NCBI RefSeq assembly: GCF_002078355.1
Contig: NZ_CP015363.1
Span: forward strand, 1 to 64,000
Source of the DNA: Ferroplasma acidiphilum
GTDB lineage: Archaea > Thermoplasmatota > Thermoplasmata > Thermoplasmatales > Thermoplasmataceae
Length of the DNA stretch: 64,000 nucleotides
Direction of reading: 5' to 3'
A program made the position numbers and the translations under genes. The notes beneath the pieces were generated by a model. It had not been told where the DNA came from. It saw only the letters and a list, made by a program, of their open reading frames with translations, and did no database searches. Below are positions 26,881 to 35,697 of this stretch, one piece after another (the stretch's first letter is position 1; each line of letters begins with the position of its first letter).

Positions 26881-27408
26881 TTACATGTTTCTTATGCTCT
26901 CCAGTTTGTGCATATATTCTATGCCATAACTGGTTATTTTATACCTAATTGTTTTGTCCTGTTCAGTCGCCTCAATAATTTTTTTCTCAATCATTGAGTC
27001 TATCAAATCAATGCAATATTTGTAGTTCAAATTACATCTGTATACAATATTTGTAATATTTAGGTCTGTCTCCCTAATTGTTTCAAGTATGTTTAATATA
27101 ATTTCATCTTTATTCCTTCTCCTATTTTTGTCTACACTGTTCTCCATCAGCCAATTCTTATGGACCTTAATGCTTATTTCTAAATCTCCGTTTAAGAGTT
27201 TAATAGTTTTCATGAGGCTAATAGAATATGTGTTGCAATAATATTTTATCTTTTGATCAATAATTCCAGAATAAAGTGCTATTTTCTTAACAGTATTATT
27301 TTTATAAAAATTATTCACTTCCGATAAAATTTTCAGTTTATTATTTGTGTTGCCTGATAGATTAATCAGGACCAATTTTATATCTCCATCAAATACAAAT
27401 ACAGACAT
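26881..27408 (-). CDS. Winged-helix protein, 5' end adjoining an IS insertion
   Basis: From ATG 27408 the protein has 175 residues. Its C-terminal ~75 residues (KDEIILNILETIRETDLNITNIVYRCNLNY, then DLIDSMIEKKIIEATEQDKTIRYKITSYG) are a winged helix like those of small archaeal regulators. The N-terminal part is beta-rich. The frame stays open upstream for 24 more codons, reading a plausible strand pattern (GNFIFTLEKISEG), right to the TA at 27481-27482 where the IS5-like element begins, and contains no ATG, GTG or TTG. So either the IS removed the true 5' end or it sits just upstream of the start. The gene may be expressed from the IS or be inactive. Confidence 0.6.
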   Translation of the reverse strand: MSVFVFDGDIKLVLINLSGNTNNKLKILSEVNNFYKNNTVKKIALYSGIIDQKIKYYCNTYSISLMKTIKLLNGDLEISIKVHKNWLMENSVDKNRRRNKDEIILNILETIRETDLNITNIVYRCNLNYKYCIDLIDSMIEKKIIEATEQDKTIRYKITSYGIEYMHKLESIRNM

Positions 27409-27482
27409 ACCCTCTGAAATCTTCTCCAGCGTAAAAATGAAATTCCCACTATTGTTATTTATAAAAATATCTCCCAGTGTTA

Positions 27483-27497
27483 GTGTGTTGCATAATT
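27483..27497 (+). repeat. Left terminal inverted repeat of the IS
   Basis: GTGTGTTGCATAATT, the exact reverse complement of 28508-28522, preceded by TA. Confidence 0.9.
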
Positions 27498-27549
27498 CAT
27501 TTCAATTTAATAATTATTCCATAATAAATTTAAAACTTAAAAGGAAAAC

Positions 27550-27573
27550 CCCCTATATAGTGAAATATAGGGG
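27550..27573 (+). promoter_or_regulatory. Hairpin masking the transposase Shine-Dalgarno sequence
   Basis: CCCCTATAT (27550-27558) and ATATAGGGG (27565-27573) make a perfect 9-bp stem with loop AGTGAA. The right arm runs into GGGGTGAT, a strong match to the Shine-Dalgarno consensus, about 8 nt before the TTG start at 27583. Readthrough transcripts from outside would fold the SD into the stem, whereas a transcript starting within the stem would not. This is a known way for IS elements (IS10, IS50, IS200) to limit transposase synthesis. Confidence 0.6.
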
Positions 27574-27582
27574 TGATTTGCT

Positions 27583-28509
27583 TTGACTCCACAAATCAAT
27601 AATAAAATAAATAGAAGTATAAAAAGGTACTGGATTGGATCAAACAGGAGATGGGAAAAGTATAATGAATCACTTGCAGATAGAATAGAATACCTTGCAG
27701 ATCTATCATTCATAAGGGATTATGATTCTCTATTGGAGGAAAATAATAATGGTAAAATAGGACATCCATACAAAGTACCCGATGCATTGATAATGTATTT
27801 AGCTAGATTAAGATCTATATTCAATGTTCCATTCAGGTCACTTGAAGGCATGTTAAGGTCCTTAGCAATTATAGCTAATATAAAATCAATATCATATAGT
27901 GAAATATTCAGGAGGATAAGGAGAATTAAGCCAGATCTGAATAGCAATATTAACAGTAAGCTGGATTGCATTATAGATTCTACTGGCTCTAAGATAACAA
28001 TAAGGGGAGACTATTTAAGGCATAAATGGCATAGGAAAAGGAATGGATGGCTCAAATTACATGTAATAATATCATTAAAAGATGTTACTGTATTATCATT
28101 CACAATTACAGATGAGCATACACATGATTCTAAAGCTGCTAGAAAACTATTGAGTAAAATGAAAAATAATATTCTAAGAATATTTGGAGATAGGGGATAT
28201 GATTCAAAGTATATTTACAATATGTTCGGATATAATGCAATAATACCTCCCAGGAAAAATGCTTCTACCAAATCCAGAGGTTCATCCACAAGGGCCAGGA
28301 TTGTAAGATATATTAAAAAGAATTCTATGGAACAGTTGAAAGAGAACAATAGCTATGGCAAAAGGTGGATTGTAGAAATATATTTTTCAGGATTAAAAAG
28401 AGTAATGACAGAGATAATTAAAGCTAAGAAAATAGAGTATATTATACAGGAATTAGCTCTTAAGGTAGTCAATTACAATATTATGAGGGGGATGACACAT
28501 GCCTATTAA
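27583..28509 (+). CDS. IS5-family DDE transposase
   Basis: A 308-residue transposase. The catalytic acids are D132 (IIDSTGSK), D203 (IFGDRGYDSKY) and E265 (RWIVEIYFSGLKRVM, the YREK-type region). The N-terminal part (IGHPYKVPDALIMYLARLRSIFNVPFRSLEGML) is the usual IS5-group helical domain. The frame starts at TTG 27583; no ATG precedes it within the IS in frame. No frameshift or stop is present. Confidence 0.93.
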   Translation: MTPQINNKINRSIKRYWIGSNRRWEKYNESLADRIEYLADLSFIRDYDSLLEENNNGKIGHPYKVPDALIMYLARLRSIFNVPFRSLEGMLRSLAIIANIKSISYSEIFRRIRRIKPDLNSNINSKLDCIIDSTGSKITIRGDYLRHKWHRKRNGWLKLHVIISLKDVTVLSFTITDEHTHDSKAARKLLSKMKNNILRIFGDRGYDSKYIYNMFGYNAIIPPRKNASTKSRGSSTRARIVRYIKKNSMEQLKENNSYGKRWIVEIYFSGLKRVMTEIIKAKKIEYIIQELALKVVNYNIMRGMTHAY

Positions 28510-28522
28510 TTATGCAACACAC
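28508..28522 (+). repeat. Right terminal inverted repeat of the IS
   Basis: AATTATGCAACACAC, the exact reverse complement of 27483-27497, followed by TA. It overlaps the last two bases of the transposase stop region. Confidence 0.9.
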
Positions 28523-28704
28523 TACATTTTATGAATAACATTTATGTTTCATTTATTTCTCGAACTTACTGTGTAACCAGTAGCTTTATTTATCCATATT
28601 TCCATAGCATATTACAGATCTTGCAATTTATCCGGATAGGAAAGTTTTGTAATTTTGATAAATTCCACACCCTGCTTTATATATAACATAATTATTACAA
28701 TAAT

Positions 28705-29463
28705 ATGAAAATACTGTCGTGGAATGTAAACGGAATCAGGGCTGCGGTTAAGAATGGAATAATAAAAACTCTTGAAAATGAAAATCCTGATATAATACTT
28801 CTGCAGGAAGCGAAAGCCGATAAAATGGACATACCTGAAGAATTGCACCATACTGGATATAAAATATATGTAAATCCGGCAGATAAAAAAGGATACAGTG
28901 GCACAATGGCCATGGCAAAACAGGAACCATTAAGTTACACCACAGGAACAGGTGAAAATAATAAAGATGTGGAAGGAAGAATACAAACACTGGAATACGA
29001 TAATTTTTATTTAATCAATTCATATTTCCCGAACTCACAGCACGGGCTCACCAGGCTTGACTACAAAATTCAGTTTAACAGGGAGATACTGGAATATATG
29101 GATAAGCTGAAAGCTAAAAAACCTGTAATCATTACAGGCGATTTCAACGTTGCACATGAAGAAATAGATATAGCAAGGCCAAAGGGGAACGAAAAAAATG
29201 CTGGATTTACTATTGAGGAACGGGATTCTATGACTGAAATTTTATCACACGGCTATGTAGACACATACCGTTATTTCCACAAGGAACCCGGGCACTATTC
29301 ATGGTGGTCATACAGGTTCAATGCCCGTGAAAAGAATATTGGCTGGCGCATAGATTATTTTCTTGTAAGTGATAATTTTATTGGGAAAGTTGAGGATTCA
29401 TTGATTCTGGAGAATGTTACAGGTTCAGACCACGCACCACTTGAACTTATATTAAAACAGTGA
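28705..29463 (+). CDS. xthA: Exodeoxyribonuclease III / AP endonuclease
   Basis: Base-excision-repair nuclease of 252 residues. Motifs in order: KILSWNVNGIRAA (Asn ligand), PDIILLQEAK (catalytic Glu), YFPNSQHG, VIITGDFNVAHEEID (Asp/Asn), WWSYRFNAREKNIGWRIDYFLVS and GSDHAPLEL (catalytic Asp-His). It is complete, has no fused domain, and stands alone 180 nt downstream of the IS with a leaderless-type start. Confidence 0.95.
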   Translation: MKILSWNVNGIRAAVKNGIIKTLENENPDIILLQEAKADKMDIPEELHHTGYKIYVNPADKKGYSGTMAMAKQEPLSYTTGTGENNKDVEGRIQTLEYDNFYLINSYFPNSQHGLTRLDYKIQFNREILEYMDKLKAKKPVIITGDFNVAHEEIDIARPKGNEKNAGFTIEERDSMTEILSHGYVDTYRYFHKEPGHYSWWSYRFNAREKNIGWRIDYFLVSDNFIGKVEDSLILENVTGSDHAPLELILKQ

Positions 29464-29545
29464 TTGGACAATTCTCTTTTTCCATTATATATTAAAGTAT
29501 TATTTTGAAAATTTTTGGAAGTGGCCTGGTTTTTACTAAATCTTT

Positions 29546-30154
29546 CTATTTATCTATTTCAGAATGCCTTTTTATTTTCTTCCATCCGAAACCTTTGAAC
29601 CGTTCCTCATCTTCCACTTTGCCTCTTTCGTGGTATCCATATGCTTCCCAGTACCCATCCTCATATTTCTCCATTAATTTAATTTCGGTGACCCATTTTG
29701 CACTTTTCCACCCATAAAGGGATGGCATAAATGGCCTTGCAGGAAATCCATGCTTAACTCCAAGGGGCTTGTCATCTATTCTAAGTGCCAGTATGCTCTT
29801 TTCATCCACTGCATCATCAAATGGAATAGGTGTATCATAACCATCTGCACAGACAAACATTACCCATTCGGCCTCAGGTAAAGGTTCAGATTTCATTATA
29901 AGATCCTTCAATGACGGCCCGCTAAATTTTGCATCTTTAATTGACCATTTTGTGACACAGTTGAAGTCTGAAATATATTCAATTCCATCCATTTTATTTA
30001 ATTCCTGATATGTATATTCTGCAGGTTTTTTTACAAGCCCGGTAACCTTTAAAGACCATTTATTTTCATCTATTGCAGGACCTCCCAGTGCATCATATAT
30101 AATCCAGCTGTTAACATAATACTGGCCGGGGTTTTTAATCTCAATTTTTTCCAT
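29546..30154 (-). CDS. Sulfite-oxidase-like molybdopterin oxidoreductase
   Basis: A 202-residue molybdopterin-binding domain of the SUOX/YedY fold. The Mo-coordinating cysteine is in SDFNCVTKWSIKDAKFSG, followed by VMFVCADGYDTPIPFDDAV, KPLGVKHGFPARPFMPSLYGWKSAKWVTEI, and WEAYGYHERG. There is no Tat signal peptide and no dimerisation domain, so it is probably cytosolic, like many stand-alone archaeal members. The electron partner is not adjacent. It is divergent from the membrane-protein genes that follow. Confidence 0.9.
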   Translation of the reverse strand: MEKIEIKNPGQYYVNSWIIYDALGGPAIDENKWSLKVTGLVKKPAEYTYQELNKMDGIEYISDFNCVTKWSIKDAKFSGPSLKDLIMKSEPLPEAEWVMFVCADGYDTPIPFDDAVDEKSILALRIDDKPLGVKHGFPARPFMPSLYGWKSAKWVTEIKLMEKYEDGYWEAYGYHERGKVEDEERFKGFGWKKIKRHSEIDK

Positions 30155-30230
30155 TGGTCAATCATATTTATTTACTATTTAACAATTTTTTAAGCTATTT
30201 TTAAAATATATTGTATTATCCAATCTGATC

Positions 30231-30872
30231 ATGGCTATAAATTATTATATTATGGAATTATCACATTTCATGCTCATGATTTATATTTTGCTTCCAGTGG
30301 CTATTGTTGGCCTAACTATCCTTATTGCCGGGCTACACATGGTAGCACCAGACCACTGGACACCCATACTATCATATTCCCTCCAGAAGAAATTCAGAAC
30401 AGGAAAGATTGGCACAATGTCATTCAGCTTAGGCCTTATTCATGGAATCTTTTCATCTATTTTATCATTTGGAATAGCCATACTTGGGATGTACTTTTTG
30501 CCAGAGTTCTACTTAAAAATATTTGCTGTGGCGCTGCTTGTCTTTGTTGCTCTGTATATAATCCTGAACGCAATGCATGAGAAGAAGTCAGAGGATTCCA
30601 GGGGCGGTGAAATAGAGAAATCCATATTGCTGGTAAGCATAATACCTGACCCTGCTATAGTCCCGATCATATTGATTGCTGTAGTTTATGGCATCCACTT
30701 TGTATATATAACGCTGATAATATTTGTTCTGGCTTCTGCCCTGGCACTTCTTCTGGTGACATTGCTTCTGAGCAAAATACTGATGAAAAAACTTGCTACC
30801 TTCACACCACAGAAAATAGATTATCTTGTTGCAATTATACTGTTATTAACAACTCTATTTGTATTATTTTAA
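30231..30872 (+). CDS. NiCoT/UreH-like metal transporter family membrane protein
   Basis: A 213-residue protein with six hydrophobic segments. The second segment contains AGLHMVAPDHWTPI, resembling the HxxxxDH signature of NiCoT/RcnA nickel-cobalt carriers, and SLGLIHGIFSSILS matches a second His motif of that superfamily. A hydrophilic loop at ~110-130 divides the halves. Transport of a divalent metal is inferred from these motifs. The following small membrane gene is 37 nt downstream on the same strand. Confidence 0.6.
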   Translation: MAINYYIMELSHFMLMIYILLPVAIVGLTILIAGLHMVAPDHWTPILSYSLQKKFRTGKIGTMSFSLGLIHGIFSSILSFGIAILGMYFLPEFYLKIFAVALLVFVALYIILNAMHEKKSEDSRGGEIEKSILLVSIIPDPAIVPIILIAVVYGIHFVYITLIIFVLASALALLLVTLLLSKILMKKLATFTPQKIDYLVAIILLLTTLFVLF

Positions 30873-30909
30873 TTCATAAATAACATTTACTATTATAATA
30901 TCAGGTATT

Positions 30910-31152
30910 ATGTTGTTAAGCCTTTTGACAATTTATGGTTCAGTAGTACTGACCATGATGATGATTTTTTATCTGCTGGAATCACGTTCTCCCCTGTATT
31001 CGCTTTTCTTCGGCATTACCTGTTTTGGCTCAGCTATTTATGGAATTCTAGCAGGCGTGTATCCATTTGGTGCTATAGAATCGGTATGGGGGATATTTTC
31101 CATTAACAGATATGTAAAAAGAGTAGGCAAAGCTAAAAACAGTGAACAATAA
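30910..31152 (+). CDS. Small two-helix membrane protein
   Basis: An 80-residue protein with two or three membrane helices (residues ~3-22, 28-48) ending AIESVWGIFSINRYVKRVG. This ending resembles the CBU_0592-like family of small membrane proteins, whose role is unknown. It lies between the metal-transporter-like gene and the OFA carrier with short gaps and is probably co-transcribed with at least one. Confidence 0.6.
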   Translation: MLLSLLTIYGSVVLTMMMIFYLLESRSPLYSLFFGITCFGSAIYGILAGVYPFGAIESVWGIFSINRYVKRVGKAKNSEQ

Positions 31153-31185
31153 TAATATTTATATTATTCCGATAAATTTTAAAAA

Positions 31186-32298
31186 ATGAAAAAGGGCTAC
31201 ATTATAATAGGCATTGTGATAATGTCCTTTAATTCCCTGTATCAATATTCATGGGATGTTTTCGAACCCCTGCTTAAAACCGGCCTGAACGTTACCCTGG
31301 TCCAGGTTGAAGTTGCCTTTACACTCTTTGCCATATTCTCTACAGGTTTCCAGGGTATTGGCGGCTATTTTGCCGATAAAAATGGACCTAGAAACATTGG
31401 CATATTATCTGCCATTCTGTCATCCATTGGCTTTTTAGGAACATCATTTATACATAACCTGTATTTATTCTATATACTGTGGTCCCTCGGAAGCATAGGG
31501 GAAGGCATACTCTATGGCATATCCACCAATTTAGCGGTTAAGTGGTTCAAAGGCAGGAGGGGCTTTGCAGTAGGGCTTGTCTCCCTTGGTTTTGGCCTCG
31601 GTGCAGCAGTTGCAAATATATTCATAGCAAAGGCCGTTTCATTCAGGACACCAATGCTGATAATTGGTGTTGCTGAAATAATCATCCTGCCAGCCCTGCT
31701 TATGAAGGCCAGATACCCGGAAACCGCCACGCTGACAGGTGAAAAGACATCAAAAAACCTTAAAAATACAAGATTCTGGATACTTTATATCTCATTTATC
31801 CTTGGTGCTGTCCCATTAATAGTGATTTCAGCTTCATTTGGATATCTGGGCGAAGCATTGCCCCTTGTAGAATTCACCATTCTTGTATCACTGTTCCCGT
31901 TGCTCAGCGGTGTAAGCAGGCCCATACTGGGTTATGTATCTGACATCATAGGGAGGGTAAAGGTTGTGATGCTGATAGATTCATTCCTGATACTGGGTTC
32001 AATATTCCTGATTCTCAGGTTATATGTTTTCGCCATAATCTTTATCGGATTCTTTGGAGGAGCCATGATTTCAATGTACTTTTCACTTGTTGGTGATATT
32101 TTTGGCACCAGGTTTTCAACTGCAAACAATGGTGTATTCTATACGGGAAAAGCAATATCCGGGTTCATGGGAAGTACAATTTTTGCAGCACTATTCCTAT
32201 TCGACCATGAAATATCCTTCATATTTGTCCTCATATCCAGCATAGCTGCAATAATGTTCCTTCTTGCATCGGTACCGAAGAAAAAGCCAAATGTATAA
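31186..32298 (+). CDS. MFS transporter, oxalate/formate antiporter (OFA) type
   Basis: A 370-residue MFS carrier with about 12 membrane segments. The first segment (YSWDVFEPLLKTGLNVTLVQVEVAFTLF) and the GYFADKNGPRNIGILSA loop match the OFA branch, as does LGFGLGAAVANIF. Monocarboxylate transport is the usual role. No substrate-specific enzyme is adjacent. Confidence 0.82.
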   Translation: MKKGYIIIGIVIMSFNSLYQYSWDVFEPLLKTGLNVTLVQVEVAFTLFAIFSTGFQGIGGYFADKNGPRNIGILSAILSSIGFLGTSFIHNLYLFYILWSLGSIGEGILYGISTNLAVKWFKGRRGFAVGLVSLGFGLGAAVANIFIAKAVSFRTPMLIIGVAEIIILPALLMKARYPETATLTGEKTSKNLKNTRFWILYISFILGAVPLIVISASFGYLGEALPLVEFTILVSLFPLLSGVSRPILGYVSDIIGRVKVVMLIDSFLILGSIFLILRLYVFAIIFIGFFGGAMISMYFSLVGDIFGTRFSTANNGVFYTGKAISGFMGSTIFAALFLFDHEISFIFVLISSIAAIMFLLASVPKKKPNV

Positions 32299-32327
32299 TT
32301 TTTTATTTAAATAAATGATTATCAACA

Positions 32328-33020
32328 ATGGTAAATACAGACGAGGCGGTTATAGCAAGATTCGAATATGACAGTTATAAATTTGAAATCCTTGTTGACC
32401 CTGATGCAGCTTCCCGTATACGGGCGGGAAAAATAGATATTGAAAACGATCTGGCACTTCCTGAAATATTTAAGGATGCCAAAAAAGGGGAAAGGACAAA
32501 CGAGGAAATACTTAAACGGGTTTTTAAAACTACAGATATAGGGCAGATAGCTATAGAGATAGTAAAAAGAGGGCAGATACAGCTTACCACAGAACAGAGA
32601 AAAGAAATGCTGGAACTCAAAAGGAAACAGGTTATTAACGAAATAGTTCGGGAAGCTATAAATCCCCAGACAAATACGCCTATTCCCGTGACCAGGATTG
32701 AGGCGGCCATGGAAGAAGCAAAGGTAAGGATCGATCCTTTTAAAAGCGTGGACGAACAGGTACAGGCAGTGCTCAAGGCAATAAGGCCATTGATACCCAT
32801 AAGGATGGAAAAGGCAAGGATGGCTATCAGGCTGACCGGAGATGCCTACGGGCGCCTTTACGGTGATATTTCGAGAATGGGTACAATACTTAAGGAAGAG
32901 TGGTCCAATGCCGGTGATTATATATGTGTCATAGAAATTCCAGCTGGCATGCAGGGGGACCTCATAGACCTTATCAATAGAAAAACCAGCGGGGATGCAG
33001 ATGTTAAATTATTGAAATGA
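32328..33020 (+). CDS. sbds: Ribosome maturation protein SBDS/Sdo1
   Basis: A 230-residue orthologue of the Shwachman-Bodian-Diamond protein, which with EFL-type GTPase releases aIF6 from the 50S subunit. The N-terminal FYSH-like domain ([22 protein letters not shown]), the central helical domain ([24 protein letters not shown]) and the ferredoxin-like C-terminal domain ([14 protein letters not shown] onward) are present. It precedes the exosome genes, the classical archaeal arrangement. aIF6 is encoded at 60.5 kb. Confidence 0.95.
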   Translation: MVNTDEAVIARFEYDSYKFEILVDPDAASRIRAGKIDIENDLALPEIFKDAKKGERTNEEILKRVFKTTDIGQIAIEIVKRGQIQLTTEQRKEMLELKRKQVINEIVREAINPQTNTPIPVTRIEAAMEEAKVRIDPFKSVDEQVQAVLKAIRPLIPIRMEKARMAIRLTGDAYGRLYGDISRMGTILKEEWSNAGDYICVIEIPAGMQGDLIDLINRKTSGDADVKLLK

Positions 33021-33127
33021 TTTTTAAAAGTTGGCATTATTAAAATTATTTATATAATATTTTAAAATTAATCACAAAGATAAATATATTACGAAGGTAT
33101 ATTTCATAAAGTAAAAGGTGTATTCAA

Positions 33128-33796
33128 TTGGAAACAAAAAAAATAGTTTATCCGGGGGACAAAATAGAAATAGCTGAATTGAAACCCCGAAATGGCATGT
33201 ATGAATATAATTCGGAATTCTTCTCTGAATACTTTGGAGTAATTCAGGAAAGCGAGAAATTTATTGACGTTGCTCCATTTAACAGTCCATATTTGCCAAG
33301 GGCAAACGACAAGATAATAGGGAAAATAATGGATATAGGGCCCACTATGTGGACAGTTGATATTAACTCGCCATATTATTCCCTACTGCATATGAATGAT
33401 ACCCCATGGCATGTTTCATCCGGGGACCTCGAGCGTTATCTGAACGTGGGCGATTATATATATGCCAGAATATCGGTATCCAATGAAATTAAGGAAAGCT
33501 GGATTTCGTTAAGGGATAATGGAATGAGAAAACTTGAGTCTGGCAGGATAATATCGGTAAAACCTCCGAAGGTTCCACGTGTTATCGGGAGAGGAGGAAA
33601 TATGATAAATATCATTAAAAACTATACCGATACAAAAATAATTGTAGGCCAGAACGGATTTATATGGCTGGATGGCAATGTAGAAAATGTGAAAAAGGCC
33701 ATAGATGCAATAAGGCTTGTGGAAAAAGAAGCACATACAATAGGATTAACAGACCGGATGGAAGAATACCTCAAGAATATGAAAGGTGAAAATTGA
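33128..33796 (+). CDS. rrp4: Exosome RNA-binding subunit Rrp4
   Basis: Cap subunit of the archaeal exosome, 222 residues: an N-terminal domain, an S1 domain (IGKIMDIGPTMWTVDINSPYYSLLHM) and a KH domain with GRGGNMINIIKNYTDTKIIVGQNGFIWL. The start is TTG at 33128, with AAGGTG about 8 nt upstream; no ATG fits. The stop is adjacent to the ATG of rrp41. A 107-nt gap separates it from SBDS, so a promoter of its own is likely. Confidence 0.95.
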   Translation: METKKIVYPGDKIEIAELKPRNGMYEYNSEFFSEYFGVIQESEKFIDVAPFNSPYLPRANDKIIGKIMDIGPTMWTVDINSPYYSLLHMNDTPWHVSSGDLERYLNVGDYIYARISVSNEIKESWISLRDNGMRKLESGRIISVKPPKVPRVIGRGGNMINIIKNYTDTKIIVGQNGFIWLDGNVENVKKAIDAIRLVEKEAHTIGLTDRMEEYLKNMKGEN

Positions 33797-34519
33797 ATGG
33801 AAGGAAATATAAAATTGATGAGAGAAGATGGGCTCAGGCTTGATGGGAGATCATTGAATGAAATGCGTCCCATAAAGATCCAGACAGGAGTTGTGGACCG
33901 TGCAGATGGTTCAGCGTTTATAGAATGGGGTGCCAATAAAATCATTGTTGCCGTATATGTAAGGGAAGCCTATCCAAAACATGCCCAGAATATTGACAGG
34001 GCTATAGTCAAGGCAAGGTATAATATGTCAGGATATTCCGTAGAGGAAAGAAAACGCCCTGGCCCGGACAGAAGGACAATGGAAATATCAAAGGTTGTTT
34101 CGGAAGCATTATCTTCTGCAATTGTCCTTGAAAAACTCCCAAGGGCTGAAATTGATGTGTTTATCCAGGTTCTGGAAGCGGATGCAGGCACAAGAATAGC
34201 CAGCCTTACAGCTTCATCAGTGGCTGTTGCAGATGCCGGGGTTCCCATGAGAGACCTCGTTGTAGGCTGTACAGCAGGAAAGGCAGATGGGAAGATTGTA
34301 CTTGACCTCTCAAAGGATGAGGACAATTTCGGCCAGGCAGATATACCGATGGCTATTTTGCCCAGAACTGGAAAAGTAGTATTATTACAGCTTGACGGGG
34401 ATGTTACAGAGGAAGAGTTTAATGAAGCTACATCGATGATGATGGATGCAATGCCAAGAATTTCGGAATTGCAGAGAAACGCTTTGATGAGCAAATACAG
34501 TATAGAGGATGGTGAATAA
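33797..34519 (+). CDS. rrp41: Exosome catalytic subunit Rrp41
   Basis: RNase PH-type phosphorolytic subunit of 240 residues. Signatures: GLRLDGRSLNEMRPI, then YNMSGYSVEERKRPGPDRRTMEISK (phosphate/RNA-binding Arg), IQVLEADAGTRIASLTA, and DLSKDEDNFGQADIPMA, where Asp residues contribute to catalysis. It forms the hexameric ring with Rrp42. The stop is 2 nt from the rrp42 start. Confidence 0.97.
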   Translation: MEGNIKLMREDGLRLDGRSLNEMRPIKIQTGVVDRADGSAFIEWGANKIIVAVYVREAYPKHAQNIDRAIVKARYNMSGYSVEERKRPGPDRRTMEISKVVSEALSSAIVLEKLPRAEIDVFIQVLEADAGTRIASLTASSVAVADAGVPMRDLVVGCTAGKADGKIVLDLSKDEDNFGQADIPMAILPRTGKVVLLQLDGDVTEEEFNEATSMMMDAMPRISELQRNALMSKYSIEDGE

Positions 34520-34521
34520 AA

Positions 34522-35304
34522 ATGCCTATGGATTCAAGTGCAGTATTATCTGAAATTAGAAAAGGATTTATCCTGGAAAGCATAAAAACAGGGAAACGCC
34601 TGGATGGAAGGGGGCTTCAGGATTACCGTGAAATCAAAATCACGGAAAATTTTGTCCCCAAGGCAGCAGGTTCTGCCATGGTTGAAATTGGAAAAACAAA
34701 GGTTGTAGCCGGCATAAAAGTAGAAGAAGGAGACCCGTTTGAGGATTCTCCTGATAGCGGTGTGATGGCACTGAACATAGAATTGCTGCCAATGGCATTT
34801 CCAACCTTTGAATCAGGCCCACCCAGTGAGCAGGCTATAGAGTACTCCCGTGTGGTTGACCGTGGAATAAGGGAAAGCAAAATGGTTGATACATCAAAGC
34901 TTGTAATAGAATCCGGAAAAAGAGTCTGGATGATATTTGTGGATATCGATGTCCTGAACTATGATGGGAATATAATAGATGCTGCAACACTCGCTGCTGT
35001 GACAGCTTTGAAAAACACTGTTGTCCCGGCATCGAAAATCGGGCAGAAAGATTATAGCCTTCCTATCAACGCAACTCCTGTATCAATTACAATGGTTAAG
35101 ATAGGAGATGAAATAGTATGTGATCCAGACCTCGAGGAGGAGCAGGTTTCCAATGGAAGGATAACGGTAACAATAGCCGAAGACCATAATATCCATGCTA
35201 TGCAGAAAGGTGATATAGGAGAATTTTCGCTTGATGAAATAAGAAAAGCTATAAAAACATCAAGTGATATAGGTAATAGATTAAGAGAATCATATTTGAG
35301 GTAA
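34522..35304 (+). CDS. rrp42: Exosome structural subunit Rrp42
   Basis: RNase PH-fold partner of Rrp41, 260 residues. It begins with a helix ([23 protein letters not shown]), has [18 protein letters not shown], and [21 protein letters not shown]. As usual it lacks some catalytic acids of Rrp41. GGTGA lies before the ATG at 34522. L37Ae follows 4 nt downstream. Confidence 0.96.
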   Translation: MPMDSSAVLSEIRKGFILESIKTGKRLDGRGLQDYREIKITENFVPKAAGSAMVEIGKTKVVAGIKVEEGDPFEDSPDSGVMALNIELLPMAFPTFESGPPSEQAIEYSRVVDRGIRESKMVDTSKLVIESGKRVWMIFVDIDVLNYDGNIIDAATLAAVTALKNTVVPASKIGQKDYSLPINATPVSITMVKIGDEIVCDPDLEEEQVSNGRITVTIAEDHNIHAMQKGDIGEFSLDEIRKAIKTSSDIGNRLRESYLR

Positions 35305-35308
35305 TTAT

Positions 35309-35566
35309 ATGACAAAACACACAGTAAAAGTAGGGGCTTCAGGACGTTTTGGGCCAAGGTATGGTGTTACCGTAAGGAAAGCATGGAATAAAATATATAA
35401 ACAGAAAATCAGTTTCTACACATGCCCTTCCTGCAAACAGAAAAAGGTAAAGAGAGTGGCAAATGGAATATGGGAGTGCAGGCACTGCAGCTATAAGTTC
35501 GCAGGCGGTTCATATACTCCGGAATACAGCAGTGAAATTGTTAAGGAGATAAACAACCATGTATAA
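35309..35566 (+). CDS. rpl37ae: 50S ribosomal protein L37Ae
   Basis: An 85-residue zinc-ribbon ribosomal protein. It starts with a basic tail ([16 protein letters not shown]) and has CPSC (from [11 protein letters not shown]) and CRHC as the zinc pairs. Its end overlaps the Rpo12 gene by 8 nt. Confidence 0.96.
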   Translation: MTKHTVKVGASGRFGPRYGVTVRKAWNKIYKQKISFYTCPSCKQKKVKRVANGIWECRHCSYKFAGGSYTPEYSSEIVKEINNHV

Positions 35567-35690
35567 ATGTATCAGATGTGGAAGGCAGCTTGAAAAAACT
35601 TTCGGAACCACAGATATAGAATGTGAATGTGGTTCCAGGGTATTTATAAAAGAAAGGCCTAGCGTCGAAAAAATAGTGAAAGCAAGATAA
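35559..35690 (+). CDS. rpo12: DNA-directed RNA polymerase subunit Rpo12 (RpoP)
   Basis: A 43-residue gene too short for routine ORF calls: [16 protein letters not shown] at the start, then [15 protein letters not shown] and VKAR at the end. The zinc ligands are C4, C7, C22 and C24. An SD-like AAGGAGAT lies 10 nt before ATG 35559. It follows L37Ae with an 8-nt overlap, the conserved archaeal order. Confidence 0.95.
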   Translation: MYKCIRCGRQLEKTFGTTDIECECGSRVFIKERPSVEKIVKAR

Positions 35691-35697
35691 TTTTTTT

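Larger units (their letters stand above)
27483..28522 (+). mobile_element. Complete IS5-like insertion sequence
   Basis: About 1040 bp bounded by 15-bp perfect terminal inverted repeats and flanked on both sides by TA (27481-27482 and 28523-28524), consistent with TA target duplication. It carries one full-length DDE transposase with all catalytic residues, so it could be active. An SD-masking hairpin precedes the transposase. It is inserted at the 5' side of the winged-helix gene. Confidence 0.88.
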
